Shown here: one piece after another, positions 55,010 through 64,000 of the stretch
How the letters are laid out: each line of letters opens with the position of its first letter
How positions within the stretch are numbered: position 1 is the stretch's first letter
Source: Breoghania sp.
GTDB taxonomy: Bacteria > Pseudomonadota > Alphaproteobacteria > Rhizobiales > Stappiaceae
Length of the DNA stretch: 64,000 nucleotides
Direction of reading: 5' to 3'
Assembly (NCBI RefSeq): GCF_030066895.1
Contig: NZ_JASJAV010000017.1
Span: 1 to 64,000 of the forward strand
The notes under the pieces: model-generated
Database searches by the model: none
What the model was told of the DNA's origin: nothing
Seen by the model: the letters and a program-made list of their open reading frames with translations, nothing else
Translations under genes and position numbers: made by a program

Positions 55010-55558
55010 CTAGAGCGACGACGAGGCGGGGCGGGCGATGTCCCTGACGGCCTCCGCGAGGGTGATCGCGGACGCGATCGCCAGCAGGACTAGCGAGAAC
55101 AGGATCGGCGGGAAGACGGACCAGATCGGCACTTCGAGGATCGGCGTTACCTCGTTGTACTGCCGGTAGTAAGCCATGCCGTCATACATGGTGGTGACGA
55201 GCAGCACCGCGAAGGCGCCTGCGATCAGTGACGAGATGAACTTGAAGACGTCGACCAGCCGGGGCGAGGCCCAAGCGGTGAAGATGTCCACCGTCACGTT
55301 CGCGCCGGTGAGCTGGCAGAAGGGCAGGAAGGCAAAGGCGGTTACCGCCACGCTCAGTTCCACGAGTTCGAAGTCGCCGGGAAAGGGCTTGTCGAAGACA
55401 AAGCCCGAAATGACGCTCGCCGTGGTCATGAGAACGAGGGCGATGATCAAGAATCCCCCCAAGATGGACCAGTATCGGATGCCGGTGCGGGCGAGCCCGA
55501 CAAGGCTCGCCCCTCTAGTGCCGGAACCGGTTGTCCCCTTGGTATCCGGATCTTTCAT
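55010..55558 (-). CDS. dctQ: TRAP transporter small permease DctQ
   Basis: 182 residues with four helices: YWSILGGFLIIALVLMTTAS, FELVELSVAVTAFAFLPFCQ, FISSLIAGAFAVLLVTTMYD and WSVFPPILFSLVLLAIASAI. The DctQ stretch LPFCQLTGANVTVDIF is present. The ATG at 55558 is 22 bp after the dctP stop. Intact. Confidence 0.9.
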   Translation of the reverse strand: MKDPDTKGTTGSGTRGASLVGLARTGIRYWSILGGFLIIALVLMTTASVISGFVFDKPFPGDFELVELSVAVTAFAFLPFCQLTGANVTVDIFTAWASPRLVDVFKFISSLIAGAFAVLLVTTMYDGMAYYRQYNEVTPILEVPIWSVFPPILFSLVLLAIASAITLAEAVRDIARPASSSL

Positions 55559-55580
55559 TGTCGTTTTTCTTTTTGCATCG

Positions 55581-56628
55581 TTATTCTTCGTCGGCGTATT
55601 TGGTGATCGTGGCGCGCGCGGTCTCAACCAGCTTGCGCCCGTCGATGCCCTTGCTCTCCACATCCGCGATCCAGTGTTCGACCACCGGTTCCAGCTTTTT
55701 CTTGAAAGCCGCAATTTCCTCGGGCGAAAGCTCGATCACCTCGTTGCCGGCTTCCTTCAGAGTCTCTTCGCAGCCGACTTCCGACTGCGTCCAGATCCGT
55801 CCGACTTCCCTGGTGAATTCCACACCGGAATTGTCGTCGATGGTCTTCTTCAGAGCGTCGGGCAGGGACTCGTATTTCGCCTTGTTCATGGCGATGACAA
55901 AGGTCGTGGTGCCGAAACGGATGCAGCCCTGACCTTCGGTCTGGTACTTGGTGAGTTCCTGGATCTTGAGCGGACGGACGATTTCGAAGGGGATCAGAGT
56001 CCTGTCGACCACCTCCCTGGAAAGGGCCTGGGGAAGATCCGGAAACGGCATGCCGACGGGGTTCGCCCCCAGCGCTTCCAAGATCCAGGCGCCGGTGCGC
56101 GAGGGGATGCGCATCTTCTTGCCCTTCAGATCGTCCGGCGTTCTGACCGGCGTATCCACCATATGGAACGCCTGACCTGCATGGACGTGCAGCGTGATTA
56201 CGTGCATGTCCTTGAATTCCTCGGCCAGCATGCCGTTCTCAAGCATCTCGCGCATGGCGAGATTGGTGGCGACCAGGTTGTTGGTGTGGATGAAGGGCAG
56301 CTCGAACACTTCTGAGCGCGGGAACTGACCGGTGGTGTAGCCGAGCACGGTCCAGATGATGTCCACCACGCCATTGCGCACCTGACCCACGAGCCGCGGC
56401 GGCTTGCCGCCCAGCGACATGGAGGGATAGGTGTCGATCTTGATCTTGCTGCCCGACGCATGCCTCCATGCGCTCGGCCCACGGCACGAGCATCTTCGCG
56501 TGAGCCGGCGATTTCGGGCCGAGCAGATGATGCAGTTTCAGCGTCACGTCTGCAACGCTTGCGCTGCCCGCGACGCCGAACGCCATGCCGACGGCTGCAG
56601 CCATCGCAATGAGTATACGGAATTTCAT
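55581..56628 (-). pseudogene. dctP: TRAP transporter solute-binding protein DctP, one frameshift
   Basis: The signal peptide KFRILIAMAAAVGMAFGVAG is followed by DVTLKLHHLLGPKSPAHAKM. A one-base shift near 56460 separates this from KIKIDTYPSMSLGGKPPRLV. The rest is open: FPRSEVFELPFIHTNNLVAT, LKGKKMRIPSRTGAWILEAL and RFGTTTFVIAMNKAKYESLP. Paralogous to the binding protein at 22530-23584. A good ribosome site (GGGAGGAAAAC) precedes the ATG at 56628. Confidence 0.88.
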
Positions 56629-57090
56629 GTTTTCCTCCCAGAATAATCAGTTGTAAGCGGCGATTTTGCACTCCCCTCCGCGACGATGGCGTGAAGTGAC
56701 CGTTTCCTCCGAGTGCCGAATACGAGAAGTACTCTTGCATTCGAGCAATACCACGTCAATTTATTTGTTTTGTAATTCGTGTTTTAAATGATTTAATATT
56801 TAAAAAAAGTTTGTGAAATAGGAGAAATATATCGTTGTGTTGGGAATAATTTCTTATCTGCCGAAATAGTCTCTGCGTAATATTGCAAAATATGAAATAC
56901 GCATTGGAGCATCCCCCCAGCAAGGGGAACGATCGTCCCGCGTGGCTCCCGGCTCGTGGCTCGCAGCGCGTGGCGGGAAGGGGCATGATCGCGGGGCGCG
57001 CGACGATTCGAGATCTGCGGGCCGAAGCGCATCGGCGCATCGACAAGAACAAGCGGGGGCTGCTGCCGTCTTGTGGCAGACTGGAAACGA
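56629..57090. other. AT-rich divergent intergenic region
   Basis: About 460 bp between divergent dctP and the hydroxy-acid dehydrogenase remnant. 56755-56890 is very AT-rich (TTTAAATGATTTAATATTTA) and probably contains the TRAP operon promoter. 56900-57085 is GC-rich without coding signal. Confidence 0.4.
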
Positions 57091-57745
57091 ATGGGGCTGG
57101 ATCGCATACACACCATTGCCGATCTGCACCTGCGCGCGCGACGTCGCGTTCCGCGCATGGCGTTCGATTTTCTGGACGGCGGCGGCGGAGAAGGGGTTGG
57201 CGGTTGAAGAGAACGAGACGGCTCTGGCGCGCCTGAAGCTCCAGCCGCGCACCTTGCGGGACGTCTCCGTGCGCACGCAGGCGGTGGATCTGTTCGACCG
57301 CAGGCGCTCAGGTCCCCTCGGTATCGCGCCGATCGGCTTTGCCAACGTGATCTGGCCGCACACGGACACGATCCTGGCCCGCATGGCGCAGGAAACCAGC
57401 ATCCCCTACATAACTCTCCACCGCGGCCTCCACCAGCATCGAGGATATTGTCAAGGTCGCCCCCGATGCCTGGTCTCAGCTTTATGTGTCCGACAGCGAC
57501 AAGATCGCCCTCGACATGCTGGCGAGCGCTCGGCACGTCGGGATCAAGGTCGTCGCTCTGACGGTCGACGTGCCGTTGCCGGGGTGTCGCTACCGCGATA
57601 TGCGCAACGGCTTTTCACTGCCGTTGAGGCCGTCTTTTGCCAATGTGGCCGACTTTCTCCGCCGCCCGGCCTGGATCCCGGAGACGCTGCGCCGCGGCAC
57701 CCCGACATTCGCCAACTATGCCCCTTATCTCACGAAGGGGGCGGA
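57091..57745 (+). pseudogene. FMN-dependent alpha-hydroxy-acid dehydrogenase, N-terminal half only
   Basis: Of the L-lactate dehydrogenase (LldD)/glycolate oxidase family. Starting at 57091: DRIHTIADLHLRARRRVPRM with AFDFLDGGGG. A shift near 57190 leads to LQPRTLRDVSVRTQAVDLFD and PLGIAPIGFANVIWPHTD. A second shift near 57415 leads to KVAPDAWSQLYVSDSDKIAL and VGIKVVALTVDVPLPGCRYR. It stops resembling the family after TFANYAPYLTKGAD (about 57745). The FMN-binding lysine and catalytic His/Arg segments are gone. Beyond that point the DNA is the antisense of a dipeptidase gene. Confidence 0.8.
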
Positions 57746-58670
57746 TTTCGTTCGGCACCATGCAGCCGTCGAAATCGGGGCCGATGGCGACGTCCTCCGG
57801 CCCGAGCTTTTCCACCAGATGATCGACATGGCGCACCATCGTCTCCAGCGGCGTATCCGGATTGAAGGCGCCGTCGTCGCGCAGAAACGCCACATGGAAA
57901 TTGAGCCCGACCACGCCACCGGTTTCCGCGATGGCCTCAAGCTGGCGGTCGGTGAGATTGCGTGCGGAGGGGCACACGGCATGGGCGTTGGAGTGGGTGG
58001 CGATAAGCGGTTTCGTTGCCATGCTCGCCGCATCCCAGAAGCCCTTTTCGTTGAGATGCTAGAGATCGACCAGTACGCCCAGCTTCTTGCAGGCGCGCAC
58101 CAACTCTTTGCCGGCGTCCGTCAGTTCCGGTCCCGTATCGGGCGAAGAGGGGCAGCACATGGGCGCGCCTTCGCCGAAGATATTGGCTCGGCTCCAGACG
58201 ATGCCGAGCGAACGCAGGCCTTCCGCGTAGAGCTCTTCCAACGCCTTGAATTCGCTGTCGATCGCCTCCGCGCCCTCGATATGCAGCAGCATGGCGATGC
58301 GTCCGGCCGCCATTGCTTCGCGGATCTCGGCGCTTGAGCGGCAGATCGACACCGCGTTCGGCCGCTCCGCCTCGATCGCCTTTGCCCGGGTGATCAGGCG
58401 ATGTGTCATGTCGAGGGCGGACGACTGGCTGAGGCGGTCGAAATTGGCCGGGTCGTTCGGCCGGTACTTTTCGCTCGAGGTTATCTGCGAAGGCACGAAC
58501 ATCGCGAAGAACCCGCCTGCAAATCATTCCGCATTGGCGCGCGGCAGATCGATATGCCTGTTGGCGCTGCGCTCGAAGAGAGAGCGCTCCTTGTCCGTCT
58601 CCGTATCGAGTTCGAGCCGCAAAAGAGTGGTGTTATGGCCGTCGAAAACGGTGATCGGAGAACTGGTCAT
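57746..58670 (-). pseudogene. Membrane dipeptidase (renal dipeptidase family), two stops and C-terminal truncation
   Basis: A zinc dipeptidase of peptidase family M19. From the ATG at 58670: VFDGHNTTLLRLELDTETD and RHIDLPRANAE. TGA (plus strand 58524-58526; GGA to TGA fits) is followed by FAGGFFAMFVP, then AMLLHIEGAEAIDSEFKALE. TAG (58059-58061) falls in LGVLVDL*HLNEKGFWDAA, where Ser is expected. LIATHSNAHAVCPSARNLTD and the end VAIGPDFDGCMVPNEI follow. The last 40-50 residues are missing because the gene runs into the truncated hydroxy-acid dehydrogenase. Confidence 0.84.
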
Positions 58671-59018
58671 TGGGTGTTCTGATGGTTTCCGCAGGCGCGG
58701 GCAGAAGGAGAGCGAACCTGTTACGCCTTCGCTATGTTACATCTTTGTTTCGCCCTAACGGCGTGTCCCCATAAATGAGGCTGGAATGGGGATGCGATCG
58801 TGCGGTCGGAACCCTTGATGCGGCCTGTTCTTTCTCCGCGAGGTCATCGCCGACGACGCGAAGGTGTCGAATTTATATGCGATATTATATAAATGCCGAG
58901 CGCCATCCCGGCGCAAGCCTTGATTGCAAGGCTTCGTTCTTAACGGAAATGTCGTGGCTCTCCACTATTCTCATCAACGGGAACCGCGAGGGTAACAGGC
59001 GGAATTCGGAGCGGGAAA
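58671..59018. other. Divergent intergenic region
   Basis: Separates the dipeptidase remnant from the TrhA-like gene. It contains a short AT-rich tract at about 58870-58895 and no convincing ORF or repeat. Confidence 0.3.
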
Positions 59019-59684
59019 ATGACGTATGATTGGGCGCATATTGTCTCCTGGCATGAGGATCGGCTGGGACGCATCGCCGATGCTGTGGTGCATTTCATCG
59101 GTCTGGCGCTGGCGGCAGGCGGTGCTGCGGTGTTGCTGGTTCATGCCTTCGGCGTTGCCGAACTGGCAGCCGTCTGCATCTATGTCGTCGGGCTGATCGC
59201 GGCGCTGACGGCCTCCTCGCTCTATAACATCTGGCCGGTCTCGCGGGCGAAATGGATCTTGCGCCGCTTCGACCATTCCGCGATCTTTCTGTTCATCGCG
59301 GCGACCTACACGCCCTTTCTCGCACAGATGCCGACCGGCGCGCTGACCATCGCTCTGACGGTGACCGTCTGGGAGCTTGCCGTGGTCGGGATCATACTCA
59401 AGTTGGCGTTGCCCGGCCGGTCCAACCGGATCGCCGTCGTCAACTATCTGGCGCTCGGCTGGTGCGGGGTGGTCGTCTACCCGACCCTCAGCGCGGCGCT
59501 GCCCGTCTCCACATTGTGGCTCATCGGGATCGGCGGCGGGCTCTATTCCTTCGGCGTGGTCTTCTATGCCTGGGAGTAGCTGCGCTTTTCCAAGGCGATC
59601 TGGCACGTCTTCGTTCTGGCCGGGGCCGCCTGCCATTTTAGCGCCGTCTTCGACAGCCTGCTCTATCTGCCCCATGTCAGCTGA
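59019..59684 (+). pseudogene. Hemolysin III/TrhA family membrane protein, late in-frame TAG
   Basis: A seven-helix membrane protein of the hemolysin III/PAQR group. It has RIADAVVHFIGLALAAGGAA (with the early conserved His), ASSLYNIWPVSRAKWILRRF with DHSAIFLFIAATYTPFL, and LYSFGVVFYAWE. TAG at 59577-59579 is followed in frame by LRFSKAIWHVFVLAGAACHF with SAVFDSLLYL to TGA at 59682-59684. The last helix with the conserved His residues needed for metal binding is therefore cut off. AAG to TAG (Lys) fits the family. Confidence 0.85.
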
Positions 59685-60327
59685 GACGCGGATGGGCCCA
59701 GTTCTCGGCCTCGAAGATCCGCCCCGGTTCCCCCCATGATTTCATTCCCGCCGCTTTGTCGTAGTAACGCTACGTAAAATTTGGTACGCTCCGAGCATTG
59801 CTTTTGACGGGCGATGCTTTTGCATTTTGCTTAATGAGAGCAAAGTTCATGCGCCTTGGTTCTTTTTATATGTTATTTTTCCCGATCCGAGAAAATCGGA
59901 TCGACATAGCAGGGTGACATTGACGAATGCGTTGGCAACGCGCTCCCGCACCCCGACAGGGCAGGAGACGGCGGCTGTGATTCGGGAAGCACGCACCTTC
60001 CACCGAACTCACGACGAGCTGGTTCTCCCCCATCTTCGGCGCCTGAGCGCAGGGGCCGGGTTGTATTTGGGAGATGATGGGAAAGACGGGGTATCCATTC
60101 CGGGTAGCGGTTCTGTCAACCGTGACAGCGTCTCCGAGGGGACGGCCCGGAGGCGGCTACCATCGAATCTCTTTCTTTGTCCGCCGTTTCTTCTCCTGTC
60201 CACACACCTTGCGTTTTCAATCGGCTGTGACCTTGTTGCGATCGAATGGATCGGCCCCCTTTTCTAAGCTTCGCCGCAACTGGTGTTCCTTGCGTCTTAT
60301 GTGGAGGCATCGGCGGGTGAAGGCGGC
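59685..60327. other. Unassigned 640-bp region
   Basis: Open frames exist (for example 59827-60267 on the plus strand) but none shows a family motif or good codon pattern. 59800-59920 is AT-rich with a CGATCCGAGAAAATCGGATCG hairpin near 59883. GGTAGCGGTTCTGTCAACCG near 60105 is a second small inverted repeat. It may be decayed coding DNA; I cannot name it. Confidence 0.3.
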
Positions 60328-61694
60328 GTGACAAGGGCATTTCGCGACCGCGCTCGTGCTCGCACTCGGATTGACGGGCCTTGCTCCTGAGGGCCGGGCA
60401 CAGGATCCGGATGCGTTTCGTACCCTCGATGCCGCGGCTGCAAAACCCGAGACGGCGGTGCTCGACGAGGTGCGGATCGCGCCGTTGCCCAAGTCCGTTT
60501 CCTTCCCGCAAGTCGAAGATCTGTGTTTGTCCGTCGATAACGGTGAAACCTCTGCCTTTGCATCCCGCATCTGTTCCCAGATCGAGCGTCAGGTCCGCGC
60601 AAACTATCTGCCGCCGGCCTTTCTCGCCAAGCTCATCTGGAAGGAAAGCTGATTCGCCCCCCACGCCATCAGCCCAAAGGGGGCGGAAGGGATCGCCCAG
60701 TTCATGCCGGAAACGGCGGCGCGCTGGGGCTTGAGCAATTCGTTTGAGCCGATGGAGGCGATTGCGGCCTCCGCCACGTTGCTGGGACACCTGGCGCGGG
60801 CGTTCGGCAATCTGGGGCTGGCGGCGGCCTATAATGCCGGGGAGCGCCGGGTCGAGGCCTATCTGGCGGGACGGTCCGGCTTGCCTTTCGAGACGCGGGA
60901 CTACGTTGCCTCCATCACCGGAGTGTCGGCGCGTGCATGGAAGGAGGAGCGCCACAAGGTCATCGACTTCAAACTCGATGCCGCGCGCCCGTTTGGTGAG
61001 GCCTGCGTGGAATTTCCCGTCCTGAAGGCGTCGCTGAAGAAGGCCTTCGCCAACACCTACTTCAATCGCGGTTTGGCGCTGACGGCCAAGGGGGTCGTTT
61101 GCCGAGGCGATCGATTGCTATTCGGTCGCCATCCGGCTGAAGTCGGATTTCCCGCACGCCTACAACAATCGCGGCATTGCCTATCGCCGGATGGGGGACT
61201 ATGAGCATGCGCTTGCCGACTATGACGCCGCGATCCGGCTGAAGTCCGATTACGCCAATGTTTACAACAACCGGGGTTACGTCCGGCGCAAGCTCGGCCG
61301 CTATGCGGAGGCGATTGCGGATTACGACGCGGCGATCCGCCTGAAGCCGGGCTATGTGACCGCGTTGTTCAACCGCGGCTATGCCAGGGCGCGGCTTGGG
61401 CAGGATATCGAGGCGATCGCGGATTATTCGCGCGTGCTGAAGATCGCTCCAGATGATGTACTTGCGCTCTACAACCGGGCGGCCTCGCGGGTGAAGATCG
61501 GCAAGCTGGAGGCCGCGCGCGCGGATCTCGACCGTGTCATCGCGCTGCAACCGGATCTGGCCAAGGCCTATCTCCGCCGCGCGCTCGTGCTGAGGAAATT
61601 GGGACGGGAGAAGGCAGCCCAGGCCGACTACCGCAAGGTCGTCGCGCTGAAAGAGAACTACGCCGCAGCACGCTTCGCCCGGCTGTTCGAATAG
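60328..61694 (+). pseudogene. Lytic transglycosylase (SLT) with C-terminal TPR repeats, TGA and frameshifts
   Basis: A periplasmic peptidoglycan-cleaving enzyme. GTG at 60328, then a shift near 60347, gives a signal peptide (ATALVLALGLTGLAPEGRAQ). The SLT domain has LPPAFLAKLIWKES, with the catalytic Glu, followed by TGA (60650-60652), then FAPHAISPKGAEGIAQFMPE and LAAAYNAGERRVEAYLAG. After a shift near 61095 come five to six TPR units (YNNRGIAYRRMGDYEHALAD, YNNRGYVRRKLGRYAEAIAD, FNRGYARARLGQDIEAIADY). The position after KES is usually Arg, Gly or Asn; GGA to TGA fits. Confidence 0.82.
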
Positions 61695-61721
61695 GCGGGG
61701 AGGGGAAGGCGTTGCGGGTGC

Positions 61722-62085
61722 CCATCCTTCGAGACGGCGCTCGCGCGCTTCCTGAGTGTCCAGCACGAAAACAATATCGGTTCATCCGCAATACTCTCCA
61801 TTCGTCATCCCGGCCCCGAGCCGGGATCTATTCCGTGATTTAGCGCCATGGAATGTGGTTGGATTATCCCACAATATCAAAATGTTACCGAGATGAAGGA
61901 TCACGGCATGGATTGCCGGTCGGAGCCGGCAATGACGAAAGAAATGTGGCTGGAGTAATGCAACACCATTTACACGCCGAACGCTCAGGATGACGTTATC
62001 GTGTTCTTATCTCAGAAGAAGCGCGCCCCACACGGTAACGTCATCCTGAGGAGCGCTCGCAAGAGCGCATCTCGAAGGATGGGCC
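61722..62085. repeat. GTCATCC-type palindrome interrupted by a second palindromic element
   Basis: The left half CCATCCTTCGAGACGGCG to TTCCTGAG stops at about 61757. Its continuation CTCAGGATGACGTTATCG resumes at 61980 and pairs with GTCATCCTGAGGAGCGC to CTCGAAGGATGGG (62040-62082). The 220 bp between holds a different pair of hairpins, GTCATCCCGGCCCCGAGC to CCGGGATC and GATTGCCGGTCGGAGCC to GGCAATGACG, with inverted outer flanks (CAATACTCTCC / GGAGTAATGC). Confidence 0.7.
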
Positions 62086-62104
62086 ACAACCACCATCCCG
62101 CGCG

Positions 62105-64000
62105 TCACGGCAGCTTCGTCTCGATCATCGGCCGTTCGATCTCGCTTGCATGATAGGCATGGCAGAGCGTGCAGGACTGCCCCGCGCCCTCCGGCGTGTG
62201 ACAGGTGGCGCAAAGCGTTTTGTCGACGGCTTGAAGATGCACACAAAGACCTTGGGATCGAACGCCTCATAGGTTTCGGTGAATTCTCCGCTGCCGCCGG
62301 GTGCCAGTGCATGACAGGCAAGGCAGCCCCTTGTCACCGACGGCGGAGAGATGCGGTTCGTGCGAGAAGACCGTGAACCGTCCCCGCACCCGGTCGCTGG
62401 AAAATCCGTGCCATTTCAGATGACGCGCGCCGTTATCGTCATCGATGCTGTGACATCGGGTGCATCGGCCCACCGCTCTGTCGGGCGAGAGCTCGTTGAA
62501 AATGGGAGCCAGCAATGTTTCCTGCGGTGTGGCGAAGGCGTGTCCCAAATAATCGAGCCAGGTGCGCAGAAAACGGTCGGCGTGCCCCGTCGGACGATAG
62601 CGGATCGTGAAATCCTGCCGATACCAGCCGCCGAATTCTGCCCAGGCTTCCGGATTGAACGGTTCGGTCTTGTACTGCGGTGTCGCCTCTGTGGTCTCGT
62701 TCTCGTCGGAAGTCGGAGTGGAGAGAATATCGGCCCCGGGTTCTCCGCCCGGAATGTTTGCGTCATCTCCGCCGAGAATATCGCCGCCGCCTTCATTGAG
62801 AATTCCGGCGTCGGCGGGAGCATCGAGAATGGATATCTCCGCTCCGTCGCCAGACAGAATGTCGTCTTGCGGGGCTTCTTCCGCGGCCTTCTCCGGAGCG
62901 GAAGGGGAGGGCTCCTCGGGGGCTGGCGGAATGAACCCCTTTGTCGGCTCGTCCATGGCGTGGTGGGCAAGGTCGTCACGGAGATCCGGGAATCAGTCGC
63001 GATTGGCGCTGCGGATGACGTTATGCGCGATCACGCCGGAAAGACGGGCCATTTCCTCATGTCCCATCGGCGCGGCCTCGCTCGTCGTGTCGCTGAGCGC
63101 CATCGTGTCGGAAAGCTGCCGGTCCTCCAGCCGCGCAAACAGCGCCTTGACGGCCCTGGCAAACGCCGCGACGCACTCCATGTCGTCCTCGCTCGCGGTG
63201 CGCAGGTCGAGAAGATCAAGATCGGCCACCCCCGCCGTCGGGTCCATGCTGCCTGTCCGCTTGAGAGAAGAAGCAGTAGGAAGGGCGTGATCCCGGCATC
63301 TGATTGACGGGGCCAGCTGCCGATATCGATCCCGCGTTCTTCAAGCGTCAGCAGATCGAGCCTCGGAACGGCAAGAAAATCGATACCCTTCGGGCCGGCC
63401 GCCCGCGTCGTGCCGAGAATGTCGCCGTCATGGCAGCTCTGGCACATTACCTCGTAGGAGCGCGTTTCCATGTAGCGGCGGTCGGGTCCCGACTCGTGGC
63501 AGCTTGCGCAGGACTCCGGTGCGCCGGATGCCCCGTCCCTGGCCGTCACATCGGGGAAATGCTTCGAGATGTGGGATTCGTGGCCAAAGATGATGCGCGT
63601 GCGCCGGTTGAACGGATAGCCGTCGAAGGGCGGATGCGAGCCGGAAAAGGACGTGAACTGCTTCACATGGCACGACTGGCAGCGTACATCGGAAATCGTG
63701 GTGAGGTCGTGATCCGCGCCCTGATGGTCCGCGTGACAGGTCGCGCAGAAGATTTCCGGCTGCCCCGTCGCCTCTGTTGGGGAGGGCGTCGCAAACCAAA
63801 GGGCGATGGATCCAGCTTTCACCGATGCCGTCGTCGGCCCTTGCGGCTTCCGTGAGCCGGGCAAGTTGCGCGACCGGTTGCGTGTGTGGCGTGAACGGAT
63901 CGGAGTCCACATCGTGACAGGTGAGGCAGAGCTTCGAATTCGCTTGTGGCCCGGTTTCGGCCACGAAACTGTGCAGGAAACCGAACGCTCCCGGCCCAAG
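62105..64000 (-). pseudogene. Multiheme (at least nine) cytochrome c family protein, 5' end outside the window
   Basis: Nine CXXCH haem motifs are visible across the frames. From the N-terminal side they are CLTCH, CATCH, CQSCH, CASCH, CQSCH (63.4-63.9 kb), CTRCH (62.45 kb), CLACH, CATCH and CTLCH (62.15-62.33 kb). They are linked by stretches such as FGHESHISKHFPDVT, with His residues that could be axial ligands. A Pro/Glu/Asp-rich linker lies at 62650-62950. TGA (plus strand 62993-62995; Trp fits) follows SANRD. Frameshifts lie near 63740-63860, 63250, 62320 and 62245. It is probably a periplasmic electron carrier; its partner is unknown and the start is not in view. Confidence 0.8.

Noticed and set aside
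57091..58670. A single hydroxy-acid dehydrogenase extending to about 58337 on the plus strand
   Set aside because: The plus-strand frame after 57745 loses all family similarity, and the minus strand there encodes dipeptidase motifs.
59827..60267. Plus-strand frame of 146 codons in the 59.7-60.3 kb gap
   Set aside because: No motif, no good ribosome-binding site and uneven composition. It may be decayed DNA, but I cannot support a gene.
60650..60652. Selenocysteine at the TGA in the lytic transglycosylase
   Set aside because: The family has no redox Cys at this place, I see no SECIS-like hairpin directly after it, and the gene has other frameshifts.
60116..60955. Minus-strand frame of 279 codons opposite the transglycosylase gene
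   Set aside because: Antisense shadow of the SLT domain, with low-complexity Arg/Gly/His composition.

Overview
This is a high-GC (roughly 60-65% by eye) alphaproteobacterial chromosome segment, probably Hyphomicrobiales. The lineage is inferred from the gene families (a DUF2865 protein, CreA, a citramalate synthase, the Psd/PssA pair, several DctPQM TRAP importers, an Rkp-type capsule locus) and from abundant GTCATCC-type palindromic intergenic repeats. I see no tRNA, rRNA, CRISPR array, prophage or intact insertion sequence.

Layout. 0-2.8 kb: gltX converging on a DUF2865 gene. 3.3-7.6 kb: an aromatic-catabolism-like group (FAH-family hydrolase, MBL-fold hydrolase, FAD monooxygenase, DUF2783). 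7.8-16.2 kb: a small membrane protein, CreA, cysS, a GFA-family protein, proline iminopeptidase, cimA, rarD and a LOG-family gene. 16.5-18.6 kb: an envelope protein fused to the C-terminal half of an Atm1-type ABC exporter. 18.9-20.6 kb: psd and pssA. 21.2-25.8 kb: a PuuE-like deacetylase and a TRAP importer. 26.0-42.6 kb: a capsule (K-antigen-like) region with KpsT, KpsE, KpsD and two KpsS homologues, followed by an SDR, an alpha-oxoamine synthase and a large type I polyketide/fatty-acid synthase, resembling the rkp genes of rhizobia. 43.1-46.5 kb: a periplasmic solute-binding protein and a tungstate importer (tupBCA). 46.9-48.8 kb: an aldehyde dehydrogenase and a GIY-YIG nuclease set between palindromic repeats. 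49.0-56.6 kb: an indolepyruvate oxidoreductase pair, an IclR regulator and a second TRAP importer. 57.1-58.7 kb: two convergent truncated genes. 59.0-64.0 kb: a TrhA-like membrane protein, a lytic transglycosylase with TPR repeats and a nine-heme cytochrome c that runs off the window.

The dominant signal is gene decay. More than half of the recognisable genes carry single-base frameshifts or in-frame stops while the protein stays well conserved on both sides; I count at least 25 nonsense codons. Larger lesions also occur: a 20-bp tandem duplication, loss of the ketosynthase active-site segment, a gene fusion and a deletion joining two convergent genes. The essential genes gltX, cysS, psd and pssA have no stop or frameshift. 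I read this as recent, ongoing pseudogenisation, perhaps after a change to a host-associated or otherwise restricted life. Some frameshifts lie in homopolymers, so sequencing error must be excluded first.

The second theme is a dense set of intergenic palindromes in at least five families, one of them interrupted by another and one flanking a GIY-YIG nuclease gene, plus an array of five GAATCA-containing sites before the capsule-associated SDR gene.
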